Source: Dactylosporangium fulvum | GTDB lineage: Bacteria > Actinomycetota > Actinomycetes > Mycobacteriales > Micromonosporaceae | Assembly (NCBI RefSeq): GCF_025137375.1 | Contig: NZ_CP073720.1 | Span: forward strand, 1,016,501-1,080,500 | DNA length: 64,000 bases | Direction of reading: 5' to 3' | Part shown: positions 34,623 to 44,806 of the stretch, piece by piece | Position numbering within the stretch: position 1 is the stretch's first letter | Layout: the number at the start of each line of letters is the position of its first letter | Program-made: the position numbers and the translations under genes | The notes under the pieces: model-generated | Told to the model about the DNA's origin: nothing | Databases searched by the model: none | What the model saw: the letters and a program-made list of their open reading frames with translations, nothing else

Positions 34623-35566
34623 CCGAGCCGCTCTTCTCCGAGGACGAGGAGTTCGACCGGCCGCGCCTGGCCGCGCACGGACCGGTCCGGGTGCGTGTGC
34701 CCGCGAAGATCAACCTCCACCTGCACGTCGGCCCCTCGCGTCCGGACGGCTTTCACGAGCTGACGACGGTGTATCACGCGATCGGGCTCTACGACGAGAT
34801 CACCGCGCGCCGGGGCGACACGCTCACGCTGACCATGGAGGGCGAGGGGGCCGGCGAGCTGTCCCTCGACGAGGACAACCTGGTCATCCGGGCGGCGCGT
34901 GTCCTCGCGGCGGAGACCGGGCACGAGCCGCACGCCCGGCTGCACCTGAAGAAGCAGATCCCGATCGCCGCGGGGCTCGCCGGCGGCAGCGCCGACGCGG
35001 CCGCCGCGCTGGTCGCCTGCGACCAGCTGTGGGGCACCGGCATGTCCCGTGACGACCTGGCCGCCATCGCCGCCACGCTCGGCTCCGACATCCCGTTCCT
35101 GGTGCTCGGCGGCACCGCGCTCGGCACCGGCCGCGGCGAGTTGGTCAGCCCGATCCTGACCGGCGGCCACGCGTGGCACTGGGTGCTCGCGGTCGCCGAG
35201 GAGGGCCTGTCCACGCCGACGGTCTACAAGACGTTCGACGAGATCGGCGCGCAGACCAACGCCGGGCCGCCCGACGGGCTGCTCGCCGCGCTGCGCCAGC
35301 GCGACCCCGAGGTGCTCGCCGCGGAGCTCGCCAACGACCTGCAGGCCGCGGCCCTGCACCTGCGGCCCGAGCTGCAGGGTGTGCTCGACGCCGGCCTCGA
35401 CGCGGGCGCGCTCGCCGGCCTGGTCTCCGGCTCCGGCCCGACCTGTGTGTTCCTTGCCGAGGACGCGCGCCACGCCGCCCTCGTCGCCGCCGAGCTGGAG
35501 GCCCGCGACTGCTGCCGGGCCGTGCGCACCGCCGTCGGCCCCGTCCCCGGCGCGAGAGTGCTCTGA
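34619..35566 (+). CDS. ispE: 4-diphosphocytidyl-2-C-methyl-D-erythritol kinase
   Basis: A 315-residue GHMP kinase of the MEP isoprenoid pathway, phosphorylating CDP-methylerythritol. It has [20 protein letters not shown] at the N-terminus, the ATP-binding [17 protein letters not shown], and the C-terminal [12 protein letters not shown] at 34619 overlaps the rsmA stop. The pathway supplies precursors for quinones and for the polyprenyl phosphate used by the mannosyltransferase and sugar transferase in this window. Confidence 0.96.
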   Translation: MTEPLFSEDEEFDRPRLAAHGPVRVRVPAKINLHLHVGPSRPDGFHELTTVYHAIGLYDEITARRGDTLTLTMEGEGAGELSLDEDNLVIRAARVLAAETGHEPHARLHLKKQIPIAAGLAGGSADAAAALVACDQLWGTGMSRDDLAAIAATLGSDIPFLVLGGTALGTGRGELVSPILTGGHAWHWVLAVAEEGLSTPTVYKTFDEIGAQTNAGPPDGLLAALRQRDPEVLAAELANDLQAAALHLRPELQGVLDAGLDAGALAGLVSGSGPTCVFLAEDARHAALVAAELEARDCCRAVRTAVGPVPGARVL

Positions 35567-35569
35567 ATC

Positions 35570-37363
<1,794 letters not shown>

Positions 37364-37384
37364 CTCGGTCCTAGAATCTCGACC

Positions 37385-37855
37385 ATGGCCGCACATTTCC
37401 CGATCAACCACCACCTCCGGCCCCTTTACCGGCTGCTTGCCGGCATCGCGGGCCTCTACATGCTGGTCTTCGGCGTGGTCGGGTTCATCCAGACCTCCGG
37501 CGCGAAGTTCTTCACGCGCGACGAGGCCGAATGGGTGCTCGGCCTGCGCACCAACCCGGCGTTCGCGCTGCTCTCGATCGTCGCCGGGGTGGTCGTGCTC
37601 GGTGCCAACCTCGTCGGGCGCAACCTCGCCCACTTCATCAACCAGCTCGCCAGCGTCGTCCTGCTCATCGTCGGGATGGCGTCGCTGGCGGTGATGCAGA
37701 CCGAGGCGAACGTGTTCGCCTTCTCGATGAGCAACGTCATCGTGACCTTCATTCTTGCCAGCATCGTCGGCACGGCGAGCCTCTACGACCGGGTCGGCAC
37801 GCCGGCCCAGGCCTCGGCCGAGGAGGACTTCCGCCACGGGCCGCGCACGGCCTGA
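37385..37855 (+). CDS. DUF4383 membrane protein
   Basis: The 156-residue protein has four hydrophobic helices (LAGIAGLYMLVFGVVGFI, ALLSIVAGVVVLGANLVG, FINQLASVVLLIVGMASLAVM, FSMSNVIVTFILASIVGTASL) and a short acidic tail. The pattern LAHFINQLASVVLL is typical of the actinobacterial DUF4383 family, whose function is unknown. It is 21 bases after the ABC-F gene and closes that operon, with a strong terminator after it. Confidence 0.85.
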   Translation: MAAHFPINHHLRPLYRLLAGIAGLYMLVFGVVGFIQTSGAKFFTRDEAEWVLGLRTNPAFALLSIVAGVVVLGANLVGRNLAHFINQLASVVLLIVGMASLAVMQTEANVFAFSMSNVIVTFILASIVGTASLYDRVGTPAQASAEEDFRHGPRTA

Positions 37856-37875
37856 CGACTGCAGCTCCGGACGCG

Positions 37876-37904
37876 AAAAGGCGGCGCGATCGCGCCGCCT
37901 TTTT
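37876..37904. terminator. Two-way rho-independent terminator
   Basis: AAAAGGCGGCGCG and CGCGCCGCCTTTT form a perfect 13-bp stem with A and T runs on both sides, so it can stop transcription from either direction. It lies between the DUF4383 gene and the TetR gene; the TetR stop codon begins at its last base. Confidence 0.93.
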
Positions 37905-38584
37905 CATTTGCTCTGCCGGGTGACCAGTGTCGGCTTGCCCTTCATGTTCGACAGGCCGTTCCAGGCCAGGTTGACCAGGTGGGCCGCCACGACCTCTTTC
38001 TTCGGCTTGCGTACCTCCAGCCACCAGCGGCCGGTCAGCGCGACCATGCCGACGAGCGCCTGCGAGTAGAGCTCCGCGAGCTTCGGGTCGAACCCGCGGC
38101 GCTTGAACTCCGAGCCGAGGATGTGCTCGGCCTGGTGCGCCACGTCGTTGAGCACGCTCATGAAGTTTCCGGTCGGGGACATCACCGGCGACTCGCGGAC
38201 CAGGACCCGGAAGCCGTCGGTCTCCGACTCGATGTAGTCCAGCAGCGCCAGGGCGGCCTGCTCAAGCAGCTCGTGCGGGTGGCCGGCGGTGAGCGCGTTG
38301 GTGATCCGGTCGAGCAGCGACCGGACCTCCCGGTCGACCACCACCGCGTAGAGCCCCTCCTTGCCGCCGAAGTGCTCGTAGACGACCGGCTTGGAGACCT
38401 TCGCCCGCGACGCCACCTCCTCGATGGAGGTCGCATCGAAGCCGCGCTCGGCGAACAGTGCCCGGCCGATCGAGATGAGCTGCTCGCGTCGCTGTGCGGA
38501 GGACATCCGTACACGCGACTTCGCCGAGGCCGATGGCGGCGGTGCCGGAGGTCGCAGGTCGTCTTCGTCCAGGCGGTCGGTCAC
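37904..38584 (-). CDS. TetR-family regulator of the adjacent desaturase
   Basis: The 226-residue protein has a helix-turn-helix at about residues 30-75: RREQLISIGRALFAERGFDATSIEEVASRAKVSKPVVYEHFGGKEGLYAVVVDRE. A helical ligand domain and a basic C-terminal tail follow. GTG at 38584 overlaps the desaturase stop (GTGA), so regulator and enzyme are made from one transcript. By analogy with fatty-acid-sensing TetR proteins it probably responds to acyl-CoA (inference). A long dyad at 39600-39630, before the desaturase, is a candidate operator. Confidence 0.9.
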   Translation of the reverse strand: MTDRLDEDDLRPPAPPPSASAKSRVRMSSAQRREQLISIGRALFAERGFDATSIEEVASRAKVSKPVVYEHFGGKEGLYAVVVDREVRSLLDRITNALTAGHPHELLEQAALALLDYIESETDGFRVLVRESPVMSPTGNFMSVLNDVAHQAEHILGSEFKRRGFDPKLAELYSQALVGMVALTGRWWLEVRKPKKEVVAAHLVNLAWNGLSNMKGKPTLVTRQSK

Positions 38585-39558
38585 CCGTTCATCGTGCCAG
38601 CCGCAACGCGCTTGGCGTCGAGGCGGTCGGTCTTGGGCCAGCGGACGGCGGTCGCCCAGCCGAGTTTCTCGAAGATCCAGATGAGCCGGGCGTTGATGTC
38701 GATCTGTCCCTTGTCGACCCCGTGGCGGGCGCAGGTCGGGTCGGCGTGGTGCAGGTTGTGCCAGCTCTCGCCGAAGGACAGGATCGCCAGCGGCCAGAAG
38801 TTGCTGGCCCGGTCGCCCTCCCGGGTCTCGAACGGGCGCTCGCCGTAGACGTGGCAGATCGAGTTGATCGACCAGGTGACGTGGTGCAGCAGGCCGATGC
38901 GGATCAGGCCGGCCCAGAAGAACGCGGACAGCGCGCCCTGCCACGACCAGGTGACCAGGCCGCCGATGATCGCGGGCAGGGTCGCCGACAGGATGACGAT
39001 GACCGGGAAGAGCTTGTCGATGCGCCGGATGTCCTTGTCGGCCATCAGGTCGGGGGCGAAGCGCTCACGGTTGGACAGTTCGCGGAAGAACAGCCAGCCG
39101 ACGTGGGCGTAGAACAGGCCCTTGACCAGTCCGCCGAACGACTCCCCGAAGCGCCACGGCGAGTGCGGGTCACCCTCGCGGTCGGAGAACGCGTGGTGGC
39201 GGCGGTGGTCGGCGACCCACTGCGTGGGGTTGCCCTCGATGGCGGTGCTGCCGGCGATGGTCAGCGCGATCCGCAGCCCGCGGTTGGCCTTGAACGAGCC
39301 GTGTGTCAGGTAGCGGTGGAAACCGGTCCCGATGCCGAGCCCTCCGATGACGTAGAAGGCCAGGCCGAGGACCACGTCCAGCCAGGTCAGCCCCCAGCCC
39401 CAGGCCACCGGGACGGCGACGAGCAGGGCGACGAAGGGCAGCGCCACGAAGCCCCACAGTGCGATGAGGATGCCGACGCTCTGACGGCCCTCCGTGAGTG
39501 GCTTGGGCGAGCGTGCGGTGGCCTCATTAGGCGCTGGATCAAGGACCGACAGGGACAT
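38581..39558 (-). CDS. Membrane acyl-CoA (delta-9 type) fatty-acid desaturase
   Basis: A 325-residue di-iron membrane enzyme that introduces a double bond into saturated acyl chains to tune membrane fluidity. The three histidine boxes are complete: HRYLTH, HRRHH and HNLHH. Four hydrophobic helices surround them (VGILIALWGFVALPFVALLVAV, VVLGLAFYVIGGLGIGTGF and others). ATG at 39558 has AGAGGT just upstream. It is the first gene of a two-gene operon with its TetR regulator. Confidence 0.95.
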   Translation of the reverse strand: MSLSVLDPAPNEATARSPKPLTEGRQSVGILIALWGFVALPFVALLVAVPVAWGWGLTWLDVVLGLAFYVIGGLGIGTGFHRYLTHGSFKANRGLRIALTIAGSTAIEGNPTQWVADHRRHHAFSDREGDPHSPWRFGESFGGLVKGLFYAHVGWLFFRELSNRERFAPDLMADKDIRRIDKLFPVIVILSATLPAIIGGLVTWSWQGALSAFFWAGLIRIGLLHHVTWSINSICHVYGERPFETREGDRASNFWPLAILSFGESWHNLHHADPTCARHGVDKGQIDINARLIWIFEKLGWATAVRWPKTDRLDAKRVAAGTMNG

Positions 39559-39599
39559 GGCACCTCTCAAGATTTTTTCGTCGCCGGGCGGGGGCTACG

Positions 39600-39630
39600 C
39601 CTACGTCACCGTAACTTACGGGGCCGTAGG
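39600..39630. promoter_or_regulatory. Long dyad upstream of the desaturase-TetR operon
   Basis: The core CCGTAACTTACGG is a palindrome with one central mismatch (39609-39621). The flanks CCTACG and CGTAGG are also complementary, giving a 31-base dyad. It lies 42 bases upstream of the desaturase start. Size and position suit a TetR operator. Confidence 0.6.
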
Positions 39631-39801
39631 TTCGCCATGCGGAGCTCGTGTCAAGTCAGTTACCCCATGTCTTGTGTGATCTTCCCGCCACCTTCCACGG
39701 CACGATCGGCTGTCTCGGCGGCACCGTTAGGGGAAGGTCCTGTCGCGGTGGCCCGGCGAGGAAACGGATTGATGCGCAAGCTAGGCTCTGAATGCGGTAT
39801 T

Positions 39802-39873
39802 TGGGGTGTGGGGTAACGGCAGCCCGCAGGCCTTTGGAGCCTCGCAGTCCTGGTTCGAATCCAGGCACCCCAG
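39802..39873 (+). tRNA. tRNA-Gln (anticodon UUG)
   Basis: The 72-base cloverleaf folds fully. The acceptor is TGGGGTG/CACCCCA with discriminator G, and a short D arm follows. The anticodon loop CTTTGGA carries TTG on a CAGGC/GCCTC stem with one end mismatch. The variable loop is 5 bases, and the T arm is CCTGG-TTCGAAT-CCAGG. No CCA is encoded. It sits just before glmU, a known actinobacterial arrangement. Confidence 0.93.
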
Positions 39874-39878
39874 CGCTG

Positions 39879-39915
39879 CCACCGCCACCCGGTTCGGATC
39901 CGGGGCGGTCGGTGG
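39879..39915 (+). terminator. Possible hairpin after tRNA-Gln
   Basis: CCACCG...CCCGG pairs with CCGGG...CGGTGG, with internal mismatches, starting 6 bases after the tRNA. It may end the tRNA transcript or aid its 3' processing. Confidence 0.4.
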
Positions 39916-39959
39916 CCTGACTACGATGAGGCGCACCGACACCGTCGAGGAGCGCGCCC

Positions 39960-41474
39960 GTGCGAAATGTGATCATCCTGGCCGCCGGCGAAGGCAAGCG
40001 GATGAAATCCGCGGTGCCCAAGGTCCTGCACCCACTGCTCGGCCGCACCCTGGTCGGCCACGTGCTGGCCGCCACGCAGGAGTCCCTCGGTGGCGGTGCC
40101 GTGACCGTGGTTGTCGGCCACGGTGGTGACCAGGTGCGCGACCATCTCGCCCGGGTCGCTCCCGACGCGGTTCCTGTTACCCAGGCCGAGCAGCGTGGCA
40201 CCGGTCACGCGGTCCGGATCGCTCTGGAAGCCACCCCGGACCTCATCGGGACGGTGGTCGTCCTCAACGGTGACATCCCGCTGTTGCGGGCCGAGACGCT
40301 CGCCGCGCTCGTACACACCCATGAGTCCACCAAGGCGTCGGCCACGGTCCTGACCGCCGAGGTCCCGGACCCGACCGGTCTCGGGCGCATCGTGCGCAAC
40401 CGGGGCGGCGAGTTCGCCGCGATCGTCGAGGAGCGCGACGCGACACCGGAGCAGCGGGCCATCCGTGAGATCAACTCCGGGGCGTACGTCTTCGAGGCGG
40501 CCGCGCTGCGCGAGATGCTCGGGAAGCTCTCCACCGACAACGACCAGGGTGAGGAATACCTCACCGACGTCATCGGCATGCTCGCCGCGGCCGGCGCGCC
40601 GATCGTGGCCCACCGAGCCCCCGACGCCACCGAGACGCTGGGCGCCAACGACCGTGCCGAGCTGGCCGGCCTGCGGGCGATCATGCGCGACCGGATCAAC
40701 GACGGGTGGATGCGTGCCGGGGTTGCGATCATCGACCCGGCCACCACCTGGATCGACGTGACGGTCTCCCTGTCGCGTGACGCGGTCGTCGAGCCGAACA
40801 CCCATCTGCGCGGCGCGACGAGCATCGGCGAGGGTGCCGTGGTCGGCCCCGACACCTCGCTCATCGACGTGGTCGTGGGGGAGGGTGCCTCGGTCGTCCG
40901 GACCCACGCCGTCTCCTCCGAGATCGGGCCGGACGCGTCGGTCGGGCCGTTCGCCTATCTGCGCCCGGGCACACGGCTGGGGCGCAAGTCGAAGATCGGC
41001 ACGTTCGTCGAGACGAAGGCCGCCTCGCTCGGTGAGGGGGCGAAGGTGCCCCACCTGTCGTATGTCGGCGACGCCGAGATCGGGGAGGGCACCAACATCG
41101 GCGCCGCCACCGTCTTCGTCAACTACGACGGGATCAAGAAGCAGCGCTCGGTGATCGGGGCACACGCCCGGACCGGCGCCGACAACATGTTCGTCGCGCC
41201 CGTGCACGTCGGCGACGGCGCCTACACCGCCGCGGGCAGCGTGATCGTCAAGGACGTCCCACCCGGCGCGCTCGGCGTGTCCCGCGCCAACCAGCGCAAC
41301 ATCGAGGGCTGGGTGGAGCGCAAGCGCCCCGGCACCGCCTCGGCAGCCGCTGCCGCGGCCGCGGCCACGGTTGATGCAGCCGATGCTGATTCGGTCATTG
41401 TGTTTCGGGAACGTGAAGAAGACCACGTCGGCCCCGGTCAGGTGGCCGAGTCCGGTCCGCCCGACCAACAATGA
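39960..41474 (+). CDS. glmU: Bifunctional GlmU: GlcN-1-P acetyltransferase / GlcNAc-1-P uridyltransferase
   Basis: The 504-residue enzyme makes UDP-GlcNAc for peptidoglycan. The N-terminal uridyltransferase has LAAGEGKRMKS, AEQRGTGHAV and LNGDIPLL. The C-terminal left-handed beta-helix of hexapeptide repeats has RPGTRLGRKSKIGTFVETK, YVGDAEIGEGTNIGAATVFVNYDG and ADNMFVAPVHVGDGAYTAAGSVI. After the last repeat there is an actinobacterial-style tail with an alanine run and acidic end. GTG at 39960 has GAGGAG upstream. Its stop overlaps the prs start (ATGA). Confidence 0.97.
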   Translation: MRNVIILAAGEGKRMKSAVPKVLHPLLGRTLVGHVLAATQESLGGGAVTVVVGHGGDQVRDHLARVAPDAVPVTQAEQRGTGHAVRIALEATPDLIGTVVVLNGDIPLLRAETLAALVHTHESTKASATVLTAEVPDPTGLGRIVRNRGGEFAAIVEERDATPEQRAIREINSGAYVFEAAALREMLGKLSTDNDQGEEYLTDVIGMLAAAGAPIVAHRAPDATETLGANDRAELAGLRAIMRDRINDGWMRAGVAIIDPATTWIDVTVSLSRDAVVEPNTHLRGATSIGEGAVVGPDTSLIDVVVGEGASVVRTHAVSSEIGPDASVGPFAYLRPGTRLGRKSKIGTFVETKAASLGEGAKVPHLSYVGDAEIGEGTNIGAATVFVNYDGIKKQRSVIGAHARTGADNMFVAPVHVGDGAYTAAGSVIVKDVPPGALGVSRANQRNIEGWVERKRPGTASAAAAAAAATVDAADADSVIVFREREEDHVGPGQVAESGPPDQQ

Positions 41475-42487
41475 GCGCAACCACGAGATCGGGAGCGGGC
41501 GACCCAATGGCCAGCATCAGTTCGGAGAACCGCAAGAACCTCATGCTCTTCTCCGGCCGCGGATTCCCCGCGCTCGCCGAGGAGATCGGTGCGGTGCTCG
41601 GGGTCGACCCGACCCCCATGGACGCGTACGACTTCGCGAGCGGCGAGATCTTCGTCCGGTACCGCGAGTCGGTCCGTGGCTCGGACGCCTTCGTCGTCCA
41701 GTCGATGGTCGCGCCGATCAACGACTGGCTGATGGAGTCCCTGATCATGGTCGACGCGCTGAAGCGCGGTTCGGCCAAGCGCATCACCGTCGTCCTGCCC
41801 TTCTACCCGTATGCGCGGCAGGACAAGAAGCACCGCGGGCGCGAACCGATCTCGGCCCGTCTGGTGGCCGACCTGTTCAAGACCGCCGGTGCCAACCGCA
41901 TTCTCACGGTCGACCTCCACACGGCGCAGATCCAGGGCTTCTTCAACGGTCCCGTCGACCACCTGTTCGCGATGAACACGCTGGCCGACCACATCGAAGC
42001 CAAGTACGCGGGCCGGCCGATCACGGTCGTCGCCCCCGACTCGGGCCGGGTCCGGGTGGCGGAGCGCTGGACGGACCGGCTGGGCGGCTGCCCGCTGGCG
42101 TTCATCCACAAGACCCGTGACCCGCTGAAGCCCAACCAGGTGGTCGCCAACCGTGTGGTCGGCGAGGTCGAGGGCCGGGTCTGCCTGATCGTCGACGACA
42201 TGATCGACACCGGTGGCACGATCGTCTCGGCCGCGGACATCCTCTTCAACGAGGGCGCGGCGGAGGTCGTGGTCGCGGCCACCCACCCGGTGCTGTCCGA
42301 CCCGGCGTGCGACCGCCTGGCGGCGAGCCGGATCAGCGAGGTGGTGGTGACCAACACGCTGCCGCTCCCGGCTGACAAGAAGGTCGACAAGATCACCCAG
42401 CTCTCGATCGCGCCGCTTTTGGCCCGCGCGATCCGCGAGGTCTTCGACGACGGCTCGGTGACGACGTTGTTCGGCGGCCTCTCCTGA
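41471..42487 (+). CDS. prs: Ribose-phosphate pyrophosphokinase (PRPP synthetase)
   Basis: The 338-residue enzyme makes PRPP from ribose 5-phosphate and ATP for nucleotide, His and Trp synthesis. It has LMLFSGRGFPALAEEI at the N-terminus, YARQDKKHRGREPISA, the metal-binding VDLHTAQIQGFF and the PRPP loop VCLIVDDMIDTGGTI. It is coupled to glmU by start/stop overlap. An ATG at 41507 (MASISSENRKN) is an alternative start closer to the usual family N-terminus. Confidence 0.97.
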   Translation: MSATTRSGAGDPMASISSENRKNLMLFSGRGFPALAEEIGAVLGVDPTPMDAYDFASGEIFVRYRESVRGSDAFVVQSMVAPINDWLMESLIMVDALKRGSAKRITVVLPFYPYARQDKKHRGREPISARLVADLFKTAGANRILTVDLHTAQIQGFFNGPVDHLFAMNTLADHIEAKYAGRPITVVAPDSGRVRVAERWTDRLGGCPLAFIHKTRDPLKPNQVVANRVVGEVEGRVCLIVDDMIDTGGTIVSAADILFNEGAAEVVVAATHPVLSDPACDRLAASRISEVVVTNTLPLPADKKVDKITQLSIAPLLARAIREVFDDGSVTTLFGGLS

Positions 42488-43135
42488 CGTTCGCGGCGGT
42501 GGCCGCCCCAGCTGGGGCGTTCGGGAGTGTGGTGGCGGGACGTGCGCCGGGGTGGCCGTCCCGTCCAAGCCCGTCCGTCAGTTCCTGAGCCTCCTCCCCG
42601 CGTCGCGCGCCGGGTTGCTTCGCGGCCCGGCCACACCACTTGCCGGGCCGCCCGCTTCTCCTCCTCGGCTCCACCCCAGGTCATCACCCTCCTCGCCCCG
42701 TTTCGGCCCACACGCACCTCGTCTTGCCGGGTCAGTGATCTCCTCCCCGGGCTTCTGATCCTGGAGCGGTCCGGTCACCGGGCCGGATCGGTGCCCGTCG
42801 CTCGGTTCGGTGCCCGGCTGGGTGGTTTGGCGGCTTTCCGCACCGGTCGTGCGGCGCACCCGCGTGATCTGCACAACCGGGCGGGGAGGGTGTGAAGGGC
42901 CCCCGATGGCTCGGGTAAGCTAGTGCGGTTGCCACGGCGAGGGTGCTCCAACGGGCCGGGCGTGCGGTTCATGCGCATCGCGCAAGACAGCATGACGGCT
43001 GAGCGAGCTCCGTGATCGACGCGGTGCTCCGGGCCTATGCCCCGTGCGCCCCCTCGCCCGAGCACCGCACCTAGACAACTGTTACCGGTCGCGCCGGCCG
43101 GTGCCCGCCGCACAACCGCATCAGGAGTTTTTGTC
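42488..43135. other. 648-base gap: weak prs terminator and structured rplY leader
   Basis: CGCCCC-AGCT-GGGGCG at 42504-42519 may end the prs transcript. No coding frame is convincing in 42520-42900. A -10-like TAAGCT at about 42915 precedes a leader of roughly 215 bases before rplY. The leader contains GCGGTGCTC at 43021-43029 pairing with GAGCACCGC at 43060-43068, with an inner CGGGC/GCCCG. This may be an autoregulatory ribosomal-protein leader; I cannot match it to a known motif. Confidence 0.45.
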
Positions 43136-43750
43136 GTGTCCGAGGTAAAGATCAGCGCCGAGCCCCGCACCGAGTTCGGCAAGGGTGGTGCCCGCCGCAC
43201 GCGCCGGGCCGGCAAGGTGCCCGCCGTGCTGTACGGTCACGGCGAGAAGCCCCGCCACATCGCACTGCCCGCCCGTGAGTTCGCCGCGGCGATCCGCCAC
43301 GGCGGCATGACCCAGGTCTTCAACATCGAGATCACCGACGGCAGCGCCGCCCTGGCCCTGCCGAAGGCCATCCAGCGTGACCCGATCAAGGACACCTTCG
43401 ACCACGTCGACCTCCTCGTGGTCCGGCGCGGCGAGCGGGTCACCGTGGACATCCCGGTCCAGCTCGTCGGCGAGGCGGCCCGCAACACGCTCGTCATGAC
43501 GGAGAGCAACACGCTCTCGGTCCTGGCCGACGCGACCCGGCTTCCCGACCACCTGGAGGCGTCCATCGAGGGCCTGGAGCCCGGCGGCCATGTCACCGCG
43601 GCCGACGTGAGGCTCCCGTCCGGCGTCGAGCTCGCCGCCGACGCCGAGCTGGTCATCGCCGTGGTCGCCGCCGCGCCGACCGCCGAGGCCCTGGGGGCCG
43701 AGACCGCCGAGGCTGCCGAGGCCGCGACCCCCGAGCCGGCCGAGGCCTGA
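43136..43750 (+). CDS. rplY: 50S ribosomal protein L25/general stress protein Ctc
   Basis: A 204-residue long-form L25 (Ctc). The N-terminal 5S-rRNA-binding domain reads VKISAEPRTEFGKGGARRTRRAGKVPAVLYGHGEKPRHIALPAREF. A second beta-rich domain (ERVTVDIPVQLVGEA, LEASIEGLEPGGHVTAADVRLPSGVEL) and an acidic alanine/glutamate tail follow. GTG at 43136 has AGGAG nine bases upstream. It is monocistronic, between its leader and a strong terminator. Confidence 0.96.
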   Translation: MSEVKISAEPRTEFGKGGARRTRRAGKVPAVLYGHGEKPRHIALPAREFAAAIRHGGMTQVFNIEITDGSAALALPKAIQRDPIKDTFDHVDLLVVRRGERVTVDIPVQLVGEAARNTLVMTESNTLSVLADATRLPDHLEASIEGLEPGGHVTAADVRLPSGVELAADAELVIAVVAAAPTAEALGAETAEAAEAATPEPAEA

Positions 43751-43760
43751 TCCGACCCGC

Positions 43761-43809
43761 GGGCCGGTCTCCGCGCCCGACCCGGCACCGGGTCAGCGCG
43801 GACCGGCCC
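43761..43809 (+). terminator. Terminator of rplY
   Basis: GGGCCGGTCTCCGCGC pairs with GCGCGGACCGGCCC (a two-base bulge), and the inside forms a second perfect stem, GACCCGG-CA-CCGGGTC. It starts 10 bases after the stop. Confidence 0.8.
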
Positions 43810-44087
43810 GATCCGGGATCGGCTCGGATCGGCCTGCCGGTGGCGTGCCGCCCTGGTCAGGACCGGTTCGACCCGGCCCGCAGGGCTGTGTCGGGCCGGC
43901 TCGGTCCGGGGCCTGTGTTGCGACCGGCCCCGGATCAACTCGTGGCCGGCGCCGGGTCGGCGGTGGTCCAGCCGGGAGGCGGGCCGGAGCCGCGCCGCCC
44001 TGCCGATCGCGGATCGGCGGACAGGTTCGACAGAAGGTCGCGGGCCGCCGGGATGGTGCCCGCGGCCTTCCTGCATGAGGAGACACC
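43810..44087. other. G/C repeat-rich spacer before pth
   Basis: The sequence is built from short recurring words (GATCCGG, GATCGG, CGGCCC, GGGCCGG) in both orientations and can fold in many ways. No gene is visible. Confidence 0.5.
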
Positions 44088-44675
44088 GTGCCGGACACCG
44101 CGCCGTGGTTGGTCGTCGGGCTGGGAAACCCCGGACCCGAGTATGCGCGCCACCGCCACAACGTCGGCTTCATGGTGGCCGACCTGCTCGCCGATCGGGC
44201 CGGGCTGCGCTTCAGCCGGCATCGGCGGGTCATGGCCGAGGTGGCTGAGGGCCGGCTGCGTGTCGGCGGGCCGCGGCTCGTCCTGGTCAAGCCGCTCACC
44301 TACATGAACCTGTCCGGCGGGCCGGTCGCCGGCCTGGCACAGTTCTACAAGGTGCCGGTCGACCAGATCATCGCCGTGCACGACGAGCTCGACGTGCCGT
44401 GGACGCAGTTGCGCCTCAAGCAGGGCGGCGGCGAGGGCGGCCACAACGGGCTGCGCTCGATGTCGAGCTCACTGGGGAACAAGGACTACGTCCGGGTCCG
44501 GTTCGGGATCGGCCGGCCGCCCGGCCGGCAGAACCCCGCCGACTTCGTGCTCTCGGACTTCTCCAGCGTGGAGCGCAAGGAGCTGGACTTCTTCGTCGAC
44601 CGTGCCGCGGATGCGGTCGAGATGGTAATCGACCGCGGTCTCGAACCGACCCAGAACCAGTATCACGGGACATAA
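44088..44675 (+). CDS. pth: Peptidyl-tRNA hydrolase
   Basis: A 195-residue enzyme that recycles peptidyl-tRNA dropped from ribosomes. All active-site landmarks are present: [20 protein letters not shown] with the catalytic His, PLTYMNLSG with the Asn, HDELDVP with the Asp, and [11 protein letters not shown] at 44088 has GAGGAG at a good distance. rplY-pth is a conserved neighbour pair. Confidence 0.97.
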   Translation: MPDTAPWLVVGLGNPGPEYARHRHNVGFMVADLLADRAGLRFSRHRRVMAEVAEGRLRVGGPRLVLVKPLTYMNLSGGPVAGLAQFYKVPVDQIIAVHDELDVPWTQLRLKQGGGEGGHNGLRSMSSSLGNKDYVRVRFGIGRPPGRQNPADFVLSDFSSVERKELDFFVDRAADAVEMVIDRGLEPTQNQYHGT

Positions 44676-44806
44676 CGTCCCGGTTGTCCATGGTCCGTTT
44701 GTCCTGATCTGCTCCTGTCGTCCCGTGCGGCGCCGTGACGTATGTCCGGGTTGCACGTTGTACTCCAGGTCGCACCTTTTGTAGAGGCGGACTGAGGAGG
44801 CGGACG

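Noticed and set aside
42527..42895. 122-codon frame after prs
   Set aside because: Irregular codon use, no ribosome site and no recognisable sequence; it lies in the gap before the rplY promoter.
43810..44087. CRISPR-like or satellite array
   Set aside because: The short words recur irregularly with no fixed repeat-spacer length; it is simple G/C-rich repetition.
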